Assembly: GCF_900103985.1 (NCBI RefSeq)
Contig: NZ_FNIE01000003.1
Span: 1-64,000 of the forward strand
Origin: Actinacidiphila guanduensis
GTDB lineage: Bacteria; Actinomycetota; Actinomycetes; Streptomycetales; Streptomycetaceae
Reading direction: 5' to 3'
Length of the DNA: 64,000 nt
Positions within the stretch are counted from its first letter, which is position 1. Each line of letters opens with the position of its first letter. The position numbers and the translations under genes were made by a program. The notes beneath the pieces were generated by a model. It saw only the letters and a list, made by a program, of their open reading frames with translations. It made no database searches and was not told where the DNA came from. Shown one piece after another: positions 24,870 through 32,887 of this stretch.

Positions 24870-26075
24870 ATGACCGTCCGCACCGTCGGCGCCCCTGTGC
24901 GCTCGCGCCGCGAGGCCGCACGCGCCGACATACGCCGAGCGACCGGCGTGTCCGAGCGCGTGGAGCGTGCGCAAGCCCCTGCGGATTCGCAGCCAGCTAG
25001 CGGCCCGATACGCCCTGCTTCGAAGGCGGGCTCGGGTGAGGCCACGCAAGTATCCGCCTGCGTGCGGTTGAGCGAGGAGGCGCGCGCGTTGAGCCTGCCG
25101 CACTATCCCGCGGGCACCACGCTCGAAGGCGAGGAGCGCGCGCAATTCATCGCGGTGCTCATCAAGGCATATAAGAGGCCCGGCCGCCCCAGTCTGCGGC
25201 TGCTCGCCGAGGCAACCGGTATCGCGCGCACGCGCGTGCGCAGCCTGCTCCTGGAAGGCGGCGTGGAGCTGCGCCCCGTCGGCCGACCGGCCGCACCGCG
25301 GGCACCGCATGGGCCGCGCACTGAAGTCGACTGCCCGACTGGTAGCCCTGCTGGTTCGGGCGGCGGATCCCGCGCATCCGGCGGCCCCGGGTTGATCGCT
25401 GGGGCTCTGCCCTCGGCACCCGCTGGCGGGGGTGCCGGCCGGTCCTTCAGCGAGAGCCTTGGCGCACCGCCGGACGGACCACACGGCGATGCAGTAGATG
25501 CCATGGGGTTGCTGACGCCGGTTCAGGCCGAGGTGCTCCAGCTGATCGCCATGGGCCGGAGCGTCACGGAGGTCGGCCTCAGCCTCCGCCTGTCCTACGC
25601 CATGGTCACCCACCACCTCATCGGCGCAGGCCGCCGGCTCGGCAGGTACAGCGATGCCAGCCGGGTGGATGCCGCCCTGTCCACCGGGCAGATCACGCCT
25701 CTCGAACCGGTGCCGCCACCTCCCGCGCTCGACGAGACCGACCTGGCCCTCGTCCACGCCCTTCGGTGTCTGCCGGAGCGCGGCCGGATCGCGGCTCACA
25801 CCGGCCTCGCCGAGGATCTGGTCCCCGGAGCCATCGATGCGCTGCTGGCCAAGGCGGGTGCGAGGACCCCGGCGCACCTGGTCGCTCTGGTCCACACCTG
25901 GCGCCTGCGCGCGCTGTCCCTGGCCGCCCGGACCGCTGGATCCGGTCGGGCCGACCCCGGCCGTGCGCTGCTTGGACCGAGCAGCGTCCAAGGCTCCGCC
26001 GCCCGACCCGTCGCCCCTCGGGACGGGCGGCGGACCCCACCCATCTCGTGCTCTTGCTCCCCGGAGTCCCGATGA
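24870..26075 (+). CDS. Regulator-like protein with one tandem-type HTH module and a LuxR-like HTH
   Basis: This 401-residue protein has a first module near residues 70-140: LPHYPAGTTL, then AYKRPGRPSLRLLAEATGIA, RTRVRSLL and ELRPVGRP. The same module occurs three times in the next gene. A proline/glycine-rich linker follows. Then comes LLTPVQAEVLQLIAMGRSVT, with EVGLSLRLSYAMVTHHLIGA, a LuxR-like helix-turn-helix, and a second HTH-like stretch, ERGRIAAHTGLAEDLV. The ATG at 24870 has GGAG 6 nt upstream; an in-frame ATG at 24837 is weaker. The stop overlaps the next start by ATGA. The protein probably binds DNA; nothing identifies its target. Confidence 0.72.
   Translation: MTVRTVGAPVRSRREAARADIRRATGVSERVERAQAPADSQPASGPIRPASKAGSGEATQVSACVRLSEEARALSLPHYPAGTTLEGEERAQFIAVLIKAYKRPGRPSLRLLAEATGIARTRVRSLLLEGGVELRPVGRPAAPRAPHGPRTEVDCPTGSPAGSGGGSRASGGPGLIAGALPSAPAGGGAGRSFSESLGAPPDGPHGDAVDAMGLLTPVQAEVLQLIAMGRSVTEVGLSLRLSYAMVTHHLIGAGRRLGRYSDASRVDAALSTGQITPLEPVPPPPALDETDLALVHALRCLPERGRIAAHTGLAEDLVPGAIDALLAKAGARTPAHLVALVHTWRLRALSLAARTAGSGRADPGRALLGPSSVQGSAARPVAPRDGRRTPPISCSCSPESR
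25995..26034. repeat. Recurring GC hairpin, copy 2
   Basis: TCCGCCGCCCG (25995-26005) pairs perfectly with CGGGCGGCGGA (26024-26034). It lies within the last codons of the gene ending at 26075 and 37 bp before the next start at 26072. Its position inside coding sequence suggests it acts in RNA, perhaps in coupling or partial termination. Confidence 0.65.
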
Positions 26076-27052
26076 CCGCCCCTACGACCCCCCGCACTCA
26101 CATCTCCGGCCCCGGCTCTCCTCGCCGCGATACGGCACCGGACTGCGCCGCCCCCTCCGGCAACACCGGCCGGCGCGGTGCACCGTCACCCGCTGCGACC
26201 GTGCCGGCCGCCGGCTCGGTGCCCTCGCCCGGGGCTCGGGGCCGCGGCTCGAAGGAGCGGCCGCAGTCGGCGATGCGGAAGGAGGCCGCGGAATTAGGAC
26301 TGCCCTGGTGCCCTGAACCACTGCACGGCCACCGGCTGGAGGAGTTCACCAAGCAGATCGCAGCCGCCTACCAGGGACCTGGTAAGCCCGGGATCCGGCT
26401 CCTGTCCGAGGCGACCGGGAAATCCCGCTCGCGCGTCCACAGGCTGCTGAAAGCGGCCGGGGTGACGCTGCGTCCTCCCGTCGGCGGTCCGGGCTGGACA
26501 GCGCCCCCGGGATGGGCTCCGCCGCGCCGCCAGCCGCGGGTGTGGACCGCCGAGGAAATCGCGGAGTTGAAGCTGCCGCGCTACGCCCCGGGCACACGGC
26601 TGAGCAGCCAGGACCGCGCACGCCTTGCCGAACAGGTCGCCGCTGCCTACCTCGGGCCCCTCAACCCGGGCCTTGGCCTGCTCGCCCAGGCGACCGGGCT
26701 GTCGCGTTCGACCATGTACAACCTGCTCCTGGAAGCCGGGGTCTGCCTGCGGCCGGCCGGGCGCGAGCCCCGCACGCCGGCACCCCACCGCCAGGGGCAG
26801 CCTGCGGCCGACAGGATCAAGGAGCTGAAGCTGCCGCGCTACGCGCCGGGCACGCGCCTGACCGGCAGGAAGCGGGCCCGCTTCAGGCGCCGGATCGCCG
26901 CCGCGTACCAGGGGCCCAGCCAGCCGAGCATCAGACTCATCGCCCTGGCCAGCGGCATCCCGCCCTCGACAATCCGCAACCTGCTCGCCGAAGCCCACGT
27001 GGAGCTACGTCCCGCAGGACGCCACCCACGCAGCCGGCCTGCCACCCCCTAG
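26072..27052 (+). CDS. Protein with three tandem HTH modules
   Basis: This 326-residue protein is built from three copies of an approximately 65-residue module after a disordered, Pro/Ala-rich N-terminus. Each copy has an LPRYAPGTRL-like lead, a basic helix, an AAYxGPxxPxIRLLAxATG segment and a LLxEAGVxLRPxGR end. Examples are AAYQGPGKPGIRLLSEATGK, AAYLGPLNPGLGLLAQATGL and AAYQGPSQPSIRLIALASGI. The last segment of each is a helix-turn-helix of the kind seen singly in small Streptomyces proteins. Three in a row could read an extended or repeated DNA site. The ATG at 26072 has GGAG 6 nt before it and overlaps the previous stop. Confidence 0.78.
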   Translation: MTAPTTPRTHISGPGSPRRDTAPDCAAPSGNTGRRGAPSPAATVPAAGSVPSPGARGRGSKERPQSAMRKEAAELGLPWCPEPLHGHRLEEFTKQIAAAYQGPGKPGIRLLSEATGKSRSRVHRLLKAAGVTLRPPVGGPGWTAPPGWAPPRRQPRVWTAEEIAELKLPRYAPGTRLSSQDRARLAEQVAAAYLGPLNPGLGLLAQATGLSRSTMYNLLLEAGVCLRPAGREPRTPAPHRQGQPAADRIKELKLPRYAPGTRLTGRKRARFRRRIAAAYQGPSQPSIRLIALASGIPPSTIRNLLAEAHVELRPAGRHPRSRPATP

Positions 27053-27156
27053 CCCGGCCAAGCCGCACCGCTGCGGGCACTTCCCACCCGGCGCACCCCG
27101 CTGACCCCCCGTGCCGCCCCCACCGGGGCCGCCACTACACCCGACCGGAGATCCCG

Positions 27157-27636
27157 TTGCCCAGCCACCCCGTCCCTGCCGCCCCCGCAGTCTGTCCGCC
27201 GCCCCGGCCGCCGGTCCTCGAACTCGCCCTCGAAAGCGGAACCCTGACCGTGGCATGGCTGCACGCCGTGCGCGCGGCCGCAGCCGCCGGAGTCCACGAC
27301 CTGGTCCTCACCGGCCCGCGCCCGGACCGCCACCCCGCCTCCCAGGCCCTGTGGGAATGCGGCACCGGACTCGGCATGCACGTCCGCTTCGCCCCGACAC
27401 CGCCCACCACCGCGGCCGGCGACCACCGCGCACGCATCCGCCTCGCCTCCGACACGATCCCCCGGCTGATCATCCCCGACGGCATCCCCGTGCGCGACCT
27501 GCACACCCTCGGCCCCGCACTCCCCTCGGCCGTCGACCCCCAGCTCCTCCGAGCACTGGAAGACGCCGCCCGCGAAGGCACCGGCGAAGGCACCGGCGGC
27601 TTCCCCTCCCCGAACGCTCCTGCGGCACTGCCGTAA
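27157..27636 (+). CDS. Hypothetical alpha/beta protein of the element operon
   Basis: This 159-residue protein starts from TTG at 27157, with GGAG 6 nt upstream in the same arrangement as its neighbours. After a proline-rich N-terminus it reads LELALESGTLTVAWLHAVRA, then DLVLTGPRPDRHPASQALWE, and later LIIPDGIPVRDLHTLGPAL. The second stretch resembles the TGGEP-x-x-HP loop of radical SAM proteins, but there is no CxxxCxxC cluster, so any relationship would be to a non-enzymatic derivative. This is a weak resemblance. It sits between the three-module HTH gene and the XRE regulator on the same strand. Confidence 0.6.
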   Translation: MPSHPVPAAPAVCPPPRPPVLELALESGTLTVAWLHAVRAAAAAGVHDLVLTGPRPDRHPASQALWECGTGLGMHVRFAPTPPTTAAGDHRARIRLASDTIPRLIIPDGIPVRDLHTLGPALPSAVDPQLLRALEDAAREGTGEGTGGFPSPNAPAALP

Positions 27637-27642
27637 GGAGCC

Positions 27643-27685
27643 GGTCCGCCGCCCGACCCGCCCCCGTCGGGACGGGCGGCGGACC
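27643..27685. repeat. Recurring GC hairpin, copy 3 (best formed)
   Basis: GGTCCGCCGCCCG (27643-27655) pairs perfectly over 13 bp with CGGGCGGCGGACC (27673-27685). It lies 7 bp after the stop at 27636 and 48 bp before the TTG start at 27733. It could be an attenuator, as there is no T-run. Confidence 0.7.
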
Positions 27686-27732
27686 ACCCCGACCACTCCC
27701 GCCCCTACACGCCCTGGTTCCAGGAGTCAGCG

Positions 27733-28635
27733 TTGACCACCCGCCAGCCCCGCCCGAAGACCGGCGGCCACACACTCGACCCGTCCGCCTCACCGCGCGC
27801 CCTCTACGGCGCCGAACTGCGCCACCACCGCGAGCGTAAAGGGCTCAGCCAGGCGGAGCTGGCCCGTCGCCTCTTCATCACGACCTCGCACCTGGCGAAC
27901 CTGGAGTCCGGCCGCCGGCGCATCCACATCGAGCTGGCCCGGGAGGTCGACCGCATCCTGGAGACCGGCGACTTCTTCGTGCGGAACATCGACTTCGGCC
28001 GCGAGCCCTCCTCACCCGCATCGGTGGTCCCCATGGGCACGCTGGAACCGCAGGCCGTGGTCATCCGCGACTGGGACGCCCAGTTCCTGCCCGGCCTTCT
28101 CCAAACACGCCCCTACGCCCAAGCACTCACCGACACGCACAACGTCCCGAAAACATCGCCCAACGGCCGGGAGCAGCACGGCGCCACGAGGGTCCGCACC
28201 ACGCCCCTGCATCCGGGCGCCACGACACCCAGCTACCACGTGATCCTCAGCGAGAGCGCCATCCGCCGCCCGGTCGGCACCGCCAAGGTGATGGCCGACC
28301 AGCTGCAGCTCCTCCTGCTGCTCGCCAGCGGCGGTCGCATCGACATACGCGTCCTGCCGCTGGGCGCAGAGCCCCAAAGCGCCCTGGCCAGTGCCCTGCG
28401 GATCATGACCCTCCAGGACGGCACGATCCTCGCCCACCTGCAAAGCCACCAGGCCGTCACCCGCTCCAGCGACCCCGCCGTCCTCGCGACCGCCTGGATC
28501 ACCCGGGACTTCCTCCACACCGCCGCCCTGCCCCCCGACCCCTCCCTGACCCTGATCGCCACCGCCCGCAACGAATACGCCAAAGCCGCCCAGGCCAAAA
28601 CCCGCCAGGCCCCGACCGCGACGGAGGCACGATGA
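27733..28635 (+). CDS. XRE-family regulator with DUF5753
   Basis: This 300-residue regulator carries an XRE helix-turn-helix at about residues 28-80 (LRHHRERKGLSQAELARRLF, HLANLESGRRRI). The DUF5753 region follows, with VVIRDWDAQFLPGLLQTRPY, SESAIRRPVG and DIRVLPLGAEPQ. The start is TTG, with GGAG 6 nt upstream. Unlike the regulator at 16424 it has no adjacent DUF397 gene. Instead, its stop overlaps the start of an EEP-fold gene by 4 bp, which suggests that the regulator and that enzyme are made together. Confidence 0.88.
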   Translation: MTTRQPRPKTGGHTLDPSASPRALYGAELRHHRERKGLSQAELARRLFITTSHLANLESGRRRIHIELAREVDRILETGDFFVRNIDFGREPSSPASVVPMGTLEPQAVVIRDWDAQFLPGLLQTRPYAQALTDTHNVPKTSPNGREQHGATRVRTTPLHPGATTPSYHVILSESAIRRPVGTAKVMADQLQLLLLLASGGRIDIRVLPLGAEPQSALASALRIMTLQDGTILAHLQSHQAVTRSSDPAVLATAWITRDFLHTAALPPDPSLTLIATARNEYAKAAQAKTRQAPTATEAR

Positions 28636-29615
28636 ACCCTTCGACCACAGCAGCGCCCCAGGAGGACCCGGCCCAAGCCGCCGAACCAGGTACCCCCGAC
28701 GACGGGGACGACCTCGTCGGGGTCGCCACGTTCAATTTCGAATTGAACGGCCGCGGCAAGCCCGCCCTCCGGCAGGCTGCCTATGAACTCCTCGCCGGCC
28801 GCGGCATCCACCTGCTGTTCCGGCAGGAGATGCCCGGCGCCGACCAGGCCCAGCACGCCGTGATGTACGAAATGGAAGAAGCCCTCGGCCCGACCATGCG
28901 CGGCTGGCTCGGCGAGCGCTCCTGCACCGCCGTCTTCGCCGACACCCGCGTTTTCCGCCCCCTGGGCCACTGGGACAACCCCTGGGACGGCTTCAAGCTC
29001 CCGCCGACCGCCGTCACCCTGCAGTTGCGCGACGCCGGCGAGGACTCCACACCCATCATCGCCACCTCAGCTCATCTCAACTACGCCAGCGCGCTCCTGA
29101 GGGAGATCGAAGCCGGCTGGTGGTCCACCTTCAACGACAAGCGACTCACCCTGCCCAGCGGGCGCTGCTGCCACGCGGTGATGATCGGCGGCGTCGACCG
29201 CAACTCCTACCCCCACCGCATCCACAACGGACCGCCGCTACCGGAGCTGGGCAAGATCCCGGACCACCCGCACCGGGCCCACCGCTCCCGCCTCCACCCG
29301 GACGGCACCAGGGTCATGGACCAGGTCCCCGACGACCTCCTCCACACCGCCGGCCTGCTCGACATCACCGCCCACCTCTCCACGCGAGACGGGCACCGGC
29401 GCGAGCCAACGATGCTCGCCTACCCCACCCACGGCCCCGACGCCGCCGTCGACGCCCTCTACGCCAGCCGGCATCTACTCGCCCACCCGGACCTGGTCGC
29501 CTCCGTGGAAGTCATCGACGCACAGGAGATCTCCGACCACCAGATCGTCATCGCCCACCTCCGCCGCAGCGCCCTGGCGGCGGCCCTCGCCGGCCTCGAC
29601 ATCACCGCAGCCTGA
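28632..29615 (+). CDS. Endonuclease/exonuclease/phosphatase (EEP)-fold protein
   Basis: This 327-residue protein has the ordered motifs of the EEP superfamily (DNase I/AP endonuclease fold): GVATFNFELNG near residue 30, LLFRQEMPG for the metal-binding Glu, IATSAHLNYASALL, MIGGVDRNSYP in place of the usual G-D-x-N, and EISDHQIVIAHL at the end for the final Asp-His. It is therefore probably a Mg-dependent nuclease or phosphoesterase, though the G-V-D-R-N variant deserves checking. No signal peptide is seen, so it acts in the cytoplasm. Its ATG overlaps the XRE gene stop. This is an unusual cargo for a Streptomyces integrative element. Confidence 0.78.
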   Translation: MNPSTTAAPQEDPAQAAEPGTPDDGDDLVGVATFNFELNGRGKPALRQAAYELLAGRGIHLLFRQEMPGADQAQHAVMYEMEEALGPTMRGWLGERSCTAVFADTRVFRPLGHWDNPWDGFKLPPTAVTLQLRDAGEDSTPIIATSAHLNYASALLREIEAGWWSTFNDKRLTLPSGRCCHAVMIGGVDRNSYPHRIHNGPPLPELGKIPDHPHRAHRSRLHPDGTRVMDQVPDDLLHTAGLLDITAHLSTRDGHRREPTMLAYPTHGPDAAVDALYASRHLLAHPDLVASVEVIDAQEISDHQIVIAHLRRSALAAALAGLDITAA

Positions 29616-29685
29616 CCCACCCCGACTCCGACCAGGCCGCGACCCGGCTCGACTCGACCGAGACATCACCCAGGACACCGCACCC

Positions 29686-30396
29686 ATGCCTGACCTCGTC
29701 CCTTACATCACCCTCCGCGACGGCGAGCAGGACACCAGCGACGCCGCTCTCACCGTCCAGCTAGTGGGCGGCGCGCCCGCCCTCGGCATCCCGCCCCGGC
29801 ACAAACTCACGTACCTGGACGAGGCCGCCGAGGACCGCGACCCCCACGGCATCCTCCTCTCCCGCCACACCCAAAACCCCCTCGACGCCGGCGGACAGCC
29901 CACCGGCAAACCCTTCTGGAAGGCGGTCAACGCCGCCCGCCAACGCGAATGCATGGCCGCCTTGCTCTGCCACGTCTGCAAAGGCGAAGCCTCCAAGACC
30001 GACTCGGGTCTCCTCTTCCTCGACATCGCCGACGACGAAGCCCGCACCAAGCCCCGCTGGCCTCAAGGCTGGTCCACCACCCAGCCGCCGCTGTGCCTCC
30101 CCCACGCCAAGGCAGCCGCCGACCAATGCCCCCACGGCAAGCGGAACAACGGCTTCACCGCCCTACGCGTCGGACGGCCCCTCCTTGCCGGCATCCTCGG
30201 CACCCTCTACCGACCCAGCTCCATCCACCCCGGAGGCATCACACCTGTAAAGACCAACGGCGTCGAGGAAATGGTCTCCCTCCCCTTCAACCACCCCCAC
30301 ATCCCCATGCTCCTCGGCGTGCAATACCAAGTCGCCCTGCACAACGTCACCGAGGTCGACCTCAACGAAGAACTCGCCGCCGCCGGACTCGCCTGA
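29686..30396 (+). CDS. Cys/His-containing hypothetical protein
   Basis: This 236-residue soluble protein was not recognised. It has a CHVCKGEASKTDSG segment near residue 95 and CLPHAKAAADQCPHG near 130, spaced as possible metal ligands of a treble-clef or HNH-like fold. The segment between (LLFLDIADDEARTKPRWPQG) contains acidic residues. The C-terminus has a hydrophobic patch (HIPMLLGVQYQVALHNV). It follows the EEP gene by 70 bp and precedes the excisionase-like gene, so it belongs to the element cargo. Confidence 0.7.
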   Translation: MPDLVPYITLRDGEQDTSDAALTVQLVGGAPALGIPPRHKLTYLDEAAEDRDPHGILLSRHTQNPLDAGGQPTGKPFWKAVNAARQRECMAALLCHVCKGEASKTDSGLLFLDIADDEARTKPRWPQGWSTTQPPLCLPHAKAAADQCPHGKRNNGFTALRVGRPLLAGILGTLYRPSSIHPGGITPVKTNGVEEMVSLPFNHPHIPMLLGVQYQVALHNVTEVDLNEELAAAGLA

Positions 30397-30678
30397 AAGC
30401 CCCGTCCGCTCTCTGTCCGGCGCCTCGAAGGGGCACAAACCAGCTTGCGCCCTGCGACGTCGCCCGGGACCTCCTCGAACCCGCGACGGGCCCCTTCACC
30501 AACCAAGTGAGCGAACCATGGGTGTCCGCCCGCTCAGCACCGCTCGTTATCGATCGATCGCAAGATTCACGGCCCACTTCGGACCCTTCGAGCGCACTAC
30601 CACAGATCCCCGGAACTCCCAAGGCGAGGAATATGCGGATCATCGCTGTCCAACCGCGCGGAGAACCGGAGGATCGCA

Positions 30679-30936
30679 GTGGGCAGCAAATTTCAGAGCC
30701 AAGGGCCCGCCTTCTTCACGTTGCCCCAGGCTGCCGCATACCTGGGAATCTCGCCGAACACCCTCTACGTGTGGCGCCACAGGAGGCAGGGTCCGCCCAG
30801 CTTCCGCATGGGGGGACGCGTCATGTATCGCATCTCGGCACTCGACGAGTGGATTGTCCAGCAGGAACGAGCTGACTCCCGATCGAATCAGGCGCTCAAC
30901 CCACTGAATCGCAAGCCCCAACGCCGCGCACGGTGA
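30679..30936 (+). CDS. Excisionase-like helix-turn-helix protein
   Basis: This 85-residue MerR/excisionase-type DNA-binding protein contains FTLPQAAAYLGISPNTLYVW and GRVMYRISALDEWIVQQ, the classic winged-helix motif with Y-R at the wing. The GTG start at 30679 has GGAGG 6 nt upstream. It precedes the integrase by 140 bp, the normal order for Xis-Int modules of actinobacterial integrative elements, and should direct excision. Confidence 0.87.
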   Translation: MGSKFQSQGPAFFTLPQAAAYLGISPNTLYVWRHRRQGPPSFRMGGRVMYRISALDEWIVQQERADSRSNQALNPLNRKPQRRAR

Positions 30937-31076
30937 CAAGGGAGACCGCACCCAGCAACGACATCCAATCGACATCAGACCTGCCGTACACACCGGGATA
31001 TGCATCGGGCCGAAGAAGCGTTCCGAACACCGTCCAGGAACCACTCGACGACCCGTGACCGGAGGATCTCAACCAG

Positions 31077-32513
31077 ATGGCGGGATACATAGAAGACCGG
31101 TGGCTCAAGAAGAGGCCGAACAAGGCTACGGGGCAGCGCGATCGCACAGCCCTGTGGGGCAAGGGCATGCGCTACCGCGTCAAGGGCATACCCGGCGTGC
31201 AGGACAGGTCCTTCGAGACTCAGGCGGACGCCAAGCTCTGGCTGTCCACTGCCACGACGGACAGCAGGCGAGGAGAATTTGTCGACCCGCGCGACGGCGA
31301 CATCACGCTCACCGAGTACATCGAGGAGCACTGGTGGCCGAGCAGGACCGATGAGCCGTCGACAGCAAACCCCATGCGCAGCCGCATTTGGAAACACATC
31401 ATCCCGCTCCTGGGCTCCTACGCCCTTCGGGACATCGACGCCTCAGCACTGCGCACGTTCAAGGCGGAACTGCTCTCCCGGGTGGACGTCTCGACCGCGG
31501 AGATCATCTGGATCCACATGACCACGATCTTCAACGCCGCGGTCGACGACAAGCGTCTTCTCAAAAGCCCGGCGAAAGTGCACCGCACGGTCAAGAGGCC
31601 CAAGCCGGCCAAGAGCAAGGCCAAGGCGTGGAGCCGCGGCACCGTCGATTCCGTGCGGAATGGGCTGCAGGACCGCTATCACCTCGCCATCGACCTCGGA
31701 CTCGGTCTGGGCCTCCGCCAAGGCGAGGCATTCGCGCTCGCCGAGGAGGACTTCGACTTCAAGGCCAGCCTTGTGCACGTACGGCGCCAGCTCCGATGGG
31801 ACGCCAAGGGCCGCCCCTATTTCTGCCTCCCCAAGGGACAGAAGACCCGGGACGTCCCCCTCTCTCCCGCCCTGGCACAGCGCGTCCGCGCGCATTTCCG
31901 GCGATTCCCAAGCGTTGAGTGCACTCTCCCGTGGCGGAACCCCGATGAGCCCACCACCCGTCTTGAAGAGCGTCAGCGGCGGCCGATCACCGTCAAGCTC
32001 GTCCTGACCACCTCGCATGGGCTGAGGATCAACTACAAGACCTGGAACGAGCGGAGTTGGAAGCCCGCGCTCGCAGCGGCCGGGATCCTCCGGACAGCCG
32101 GCGAGAAGGTGGAGACGCACGGCGGGCGCATCCGGCGACACCCGGTCTTCGAGCTCTCCCGGTCCGACATGTTCCACGTCCTGCGCCACACGTACGCCAG
32201 CGTCCAACTGGAAGCCGGCGAGTCCATCGTCAGCCTGTCCGCGTGGCTCGGGCACTCATCGCCGAAGATCACCCTCGATCACTACGCCCACTTCATGCCC
32301 GGTGCGGGCAGGCACGGCCTCGCCGCGATGGACGGATGGCTGGCTGAAGATCAACAACCGGAAGTCCCTGAGAAGTCCCTGCCATGGTCACAGATCGCCC
32401 AAACAGCAACGAGTCCGCAGGTCAGCGCGGTATTTCGTAAACCGGCCCACATGAAGGTCAAGTACAAGGAGACCGCCCGCGGCGGCCTCGCGGTGAACGT
32501 CATCGAATGCTGA
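31077..32513 (+). CDS. Tyrosine-type site-specific integrase
   Basis: This 478-residue phage-type integrase has an N-terminal arm-binding and SAM-like core region (residues 1-190), followed by the catalytic domain. Catalytic residues are visible: Arg in LGLGLRQGEAFAL, His-x-x-Arg in FHVLRHTYASVQLE, and His plus the Tyr nucleophile in GHSSPKITLDHYAHFM. The length and N-terminus (MAGYIEDRWLKKRP) resemble integrases of AICE and prophage-like elements in Streptomyces. A GGAGG site lies about 11 nt before the ATG. The gene ends the eight-gene collinear set that starts at 24870, so the attachment site should lie just beyond it. Confidence 0.93.
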   Translation: MAGYIEDRWLKKRPNKATGQRDRTALWGKGMRYRVKGIPGVQDRSFETQADAKLWLSTATTDSRRGEFVDPRDGDITLTEYIEEHWWPSRTDEPSTANPMRSRIWKHIIPLLGSYALRDIDASALRTFKAELLSRVDVSTAEIIWIHMTTIFNAAVDDKRLLKSPAKVHRTVKRPKPAKSKAKAWSRGTVDSVRNGLQDRYHLAIDLGLGLGLRQGEAFALAEEDFDFKASLVHVRRQLRWDAKGRPYFCLPKGQKTRDVPLSPALAQRVRAHFRRFPSVECTLPWRNPDEPTTRLEERQRRPITVKLVLTTSHGLRINYKTWNERSWKPALAAAGILRTAGEKVETHGGRIRRHPVFELSRSDMFHVLRHTYASVQLEAGESIVSLSAWLGHSSPKITLDHYAHFMPGAGRHGLAAMDGWLAEDQQPEVPEKSLPWSQIAQTATSPQVSAVFRKPAHMKVKYKETARGGLAVNVIEC

Positions 32514-32887
32514 CCCCGTAGAGCCCCTGATCCCATGATCAGAGGACTCGCGGCCGGCCGACCGGTACCGCCTCGTGTTGCCTGGTCAGAAGACGTCCGA
32601 AGGCGTCCGGCCACCGGCCGGCCCCCGAAGGCGTTCCGTGTCCCCCGGCACTACTCGCCAAGGCTTTGTCGGAGCCCCACAGACCAGAGGCACGGGCCTC
32701 GTTCCGCCCCGCCGGTCCAGCCCTTACCGCTTCAAGGCTCCAGAAGCAGGCGATCCCTGCACTTCGCTGCCACCAGTCCGCGAACTGTGCTCGGATGCCG
32801 TGGGGCATGACCTGTCGCGGATGACCGGCTCGCCCTGGAAGCCGCCGCTCCAAGCTGCCGACTCGCCATGGCCGTGACCCACGGCGG
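32514..32887. other. Gene-free stretch after the integrase, probable attachment region
   Basis: No gene or tRNA could be identified. A short hairpin, CTGATC-CCAT-GATCAG (32527-32542), follows the integrase stop by 14 bp. The element boundary (att site) is expected in this interval, but the matching repeat at the other end was not found by eye. Confidence 0.4.

Noticed and set aside
32514-32887. tRNA gene or fragment as integration site beside the integrase
   Set aside because: No cloverleaf, T-loop sequence or CCA-like 3' end could be found by eye in this interval.
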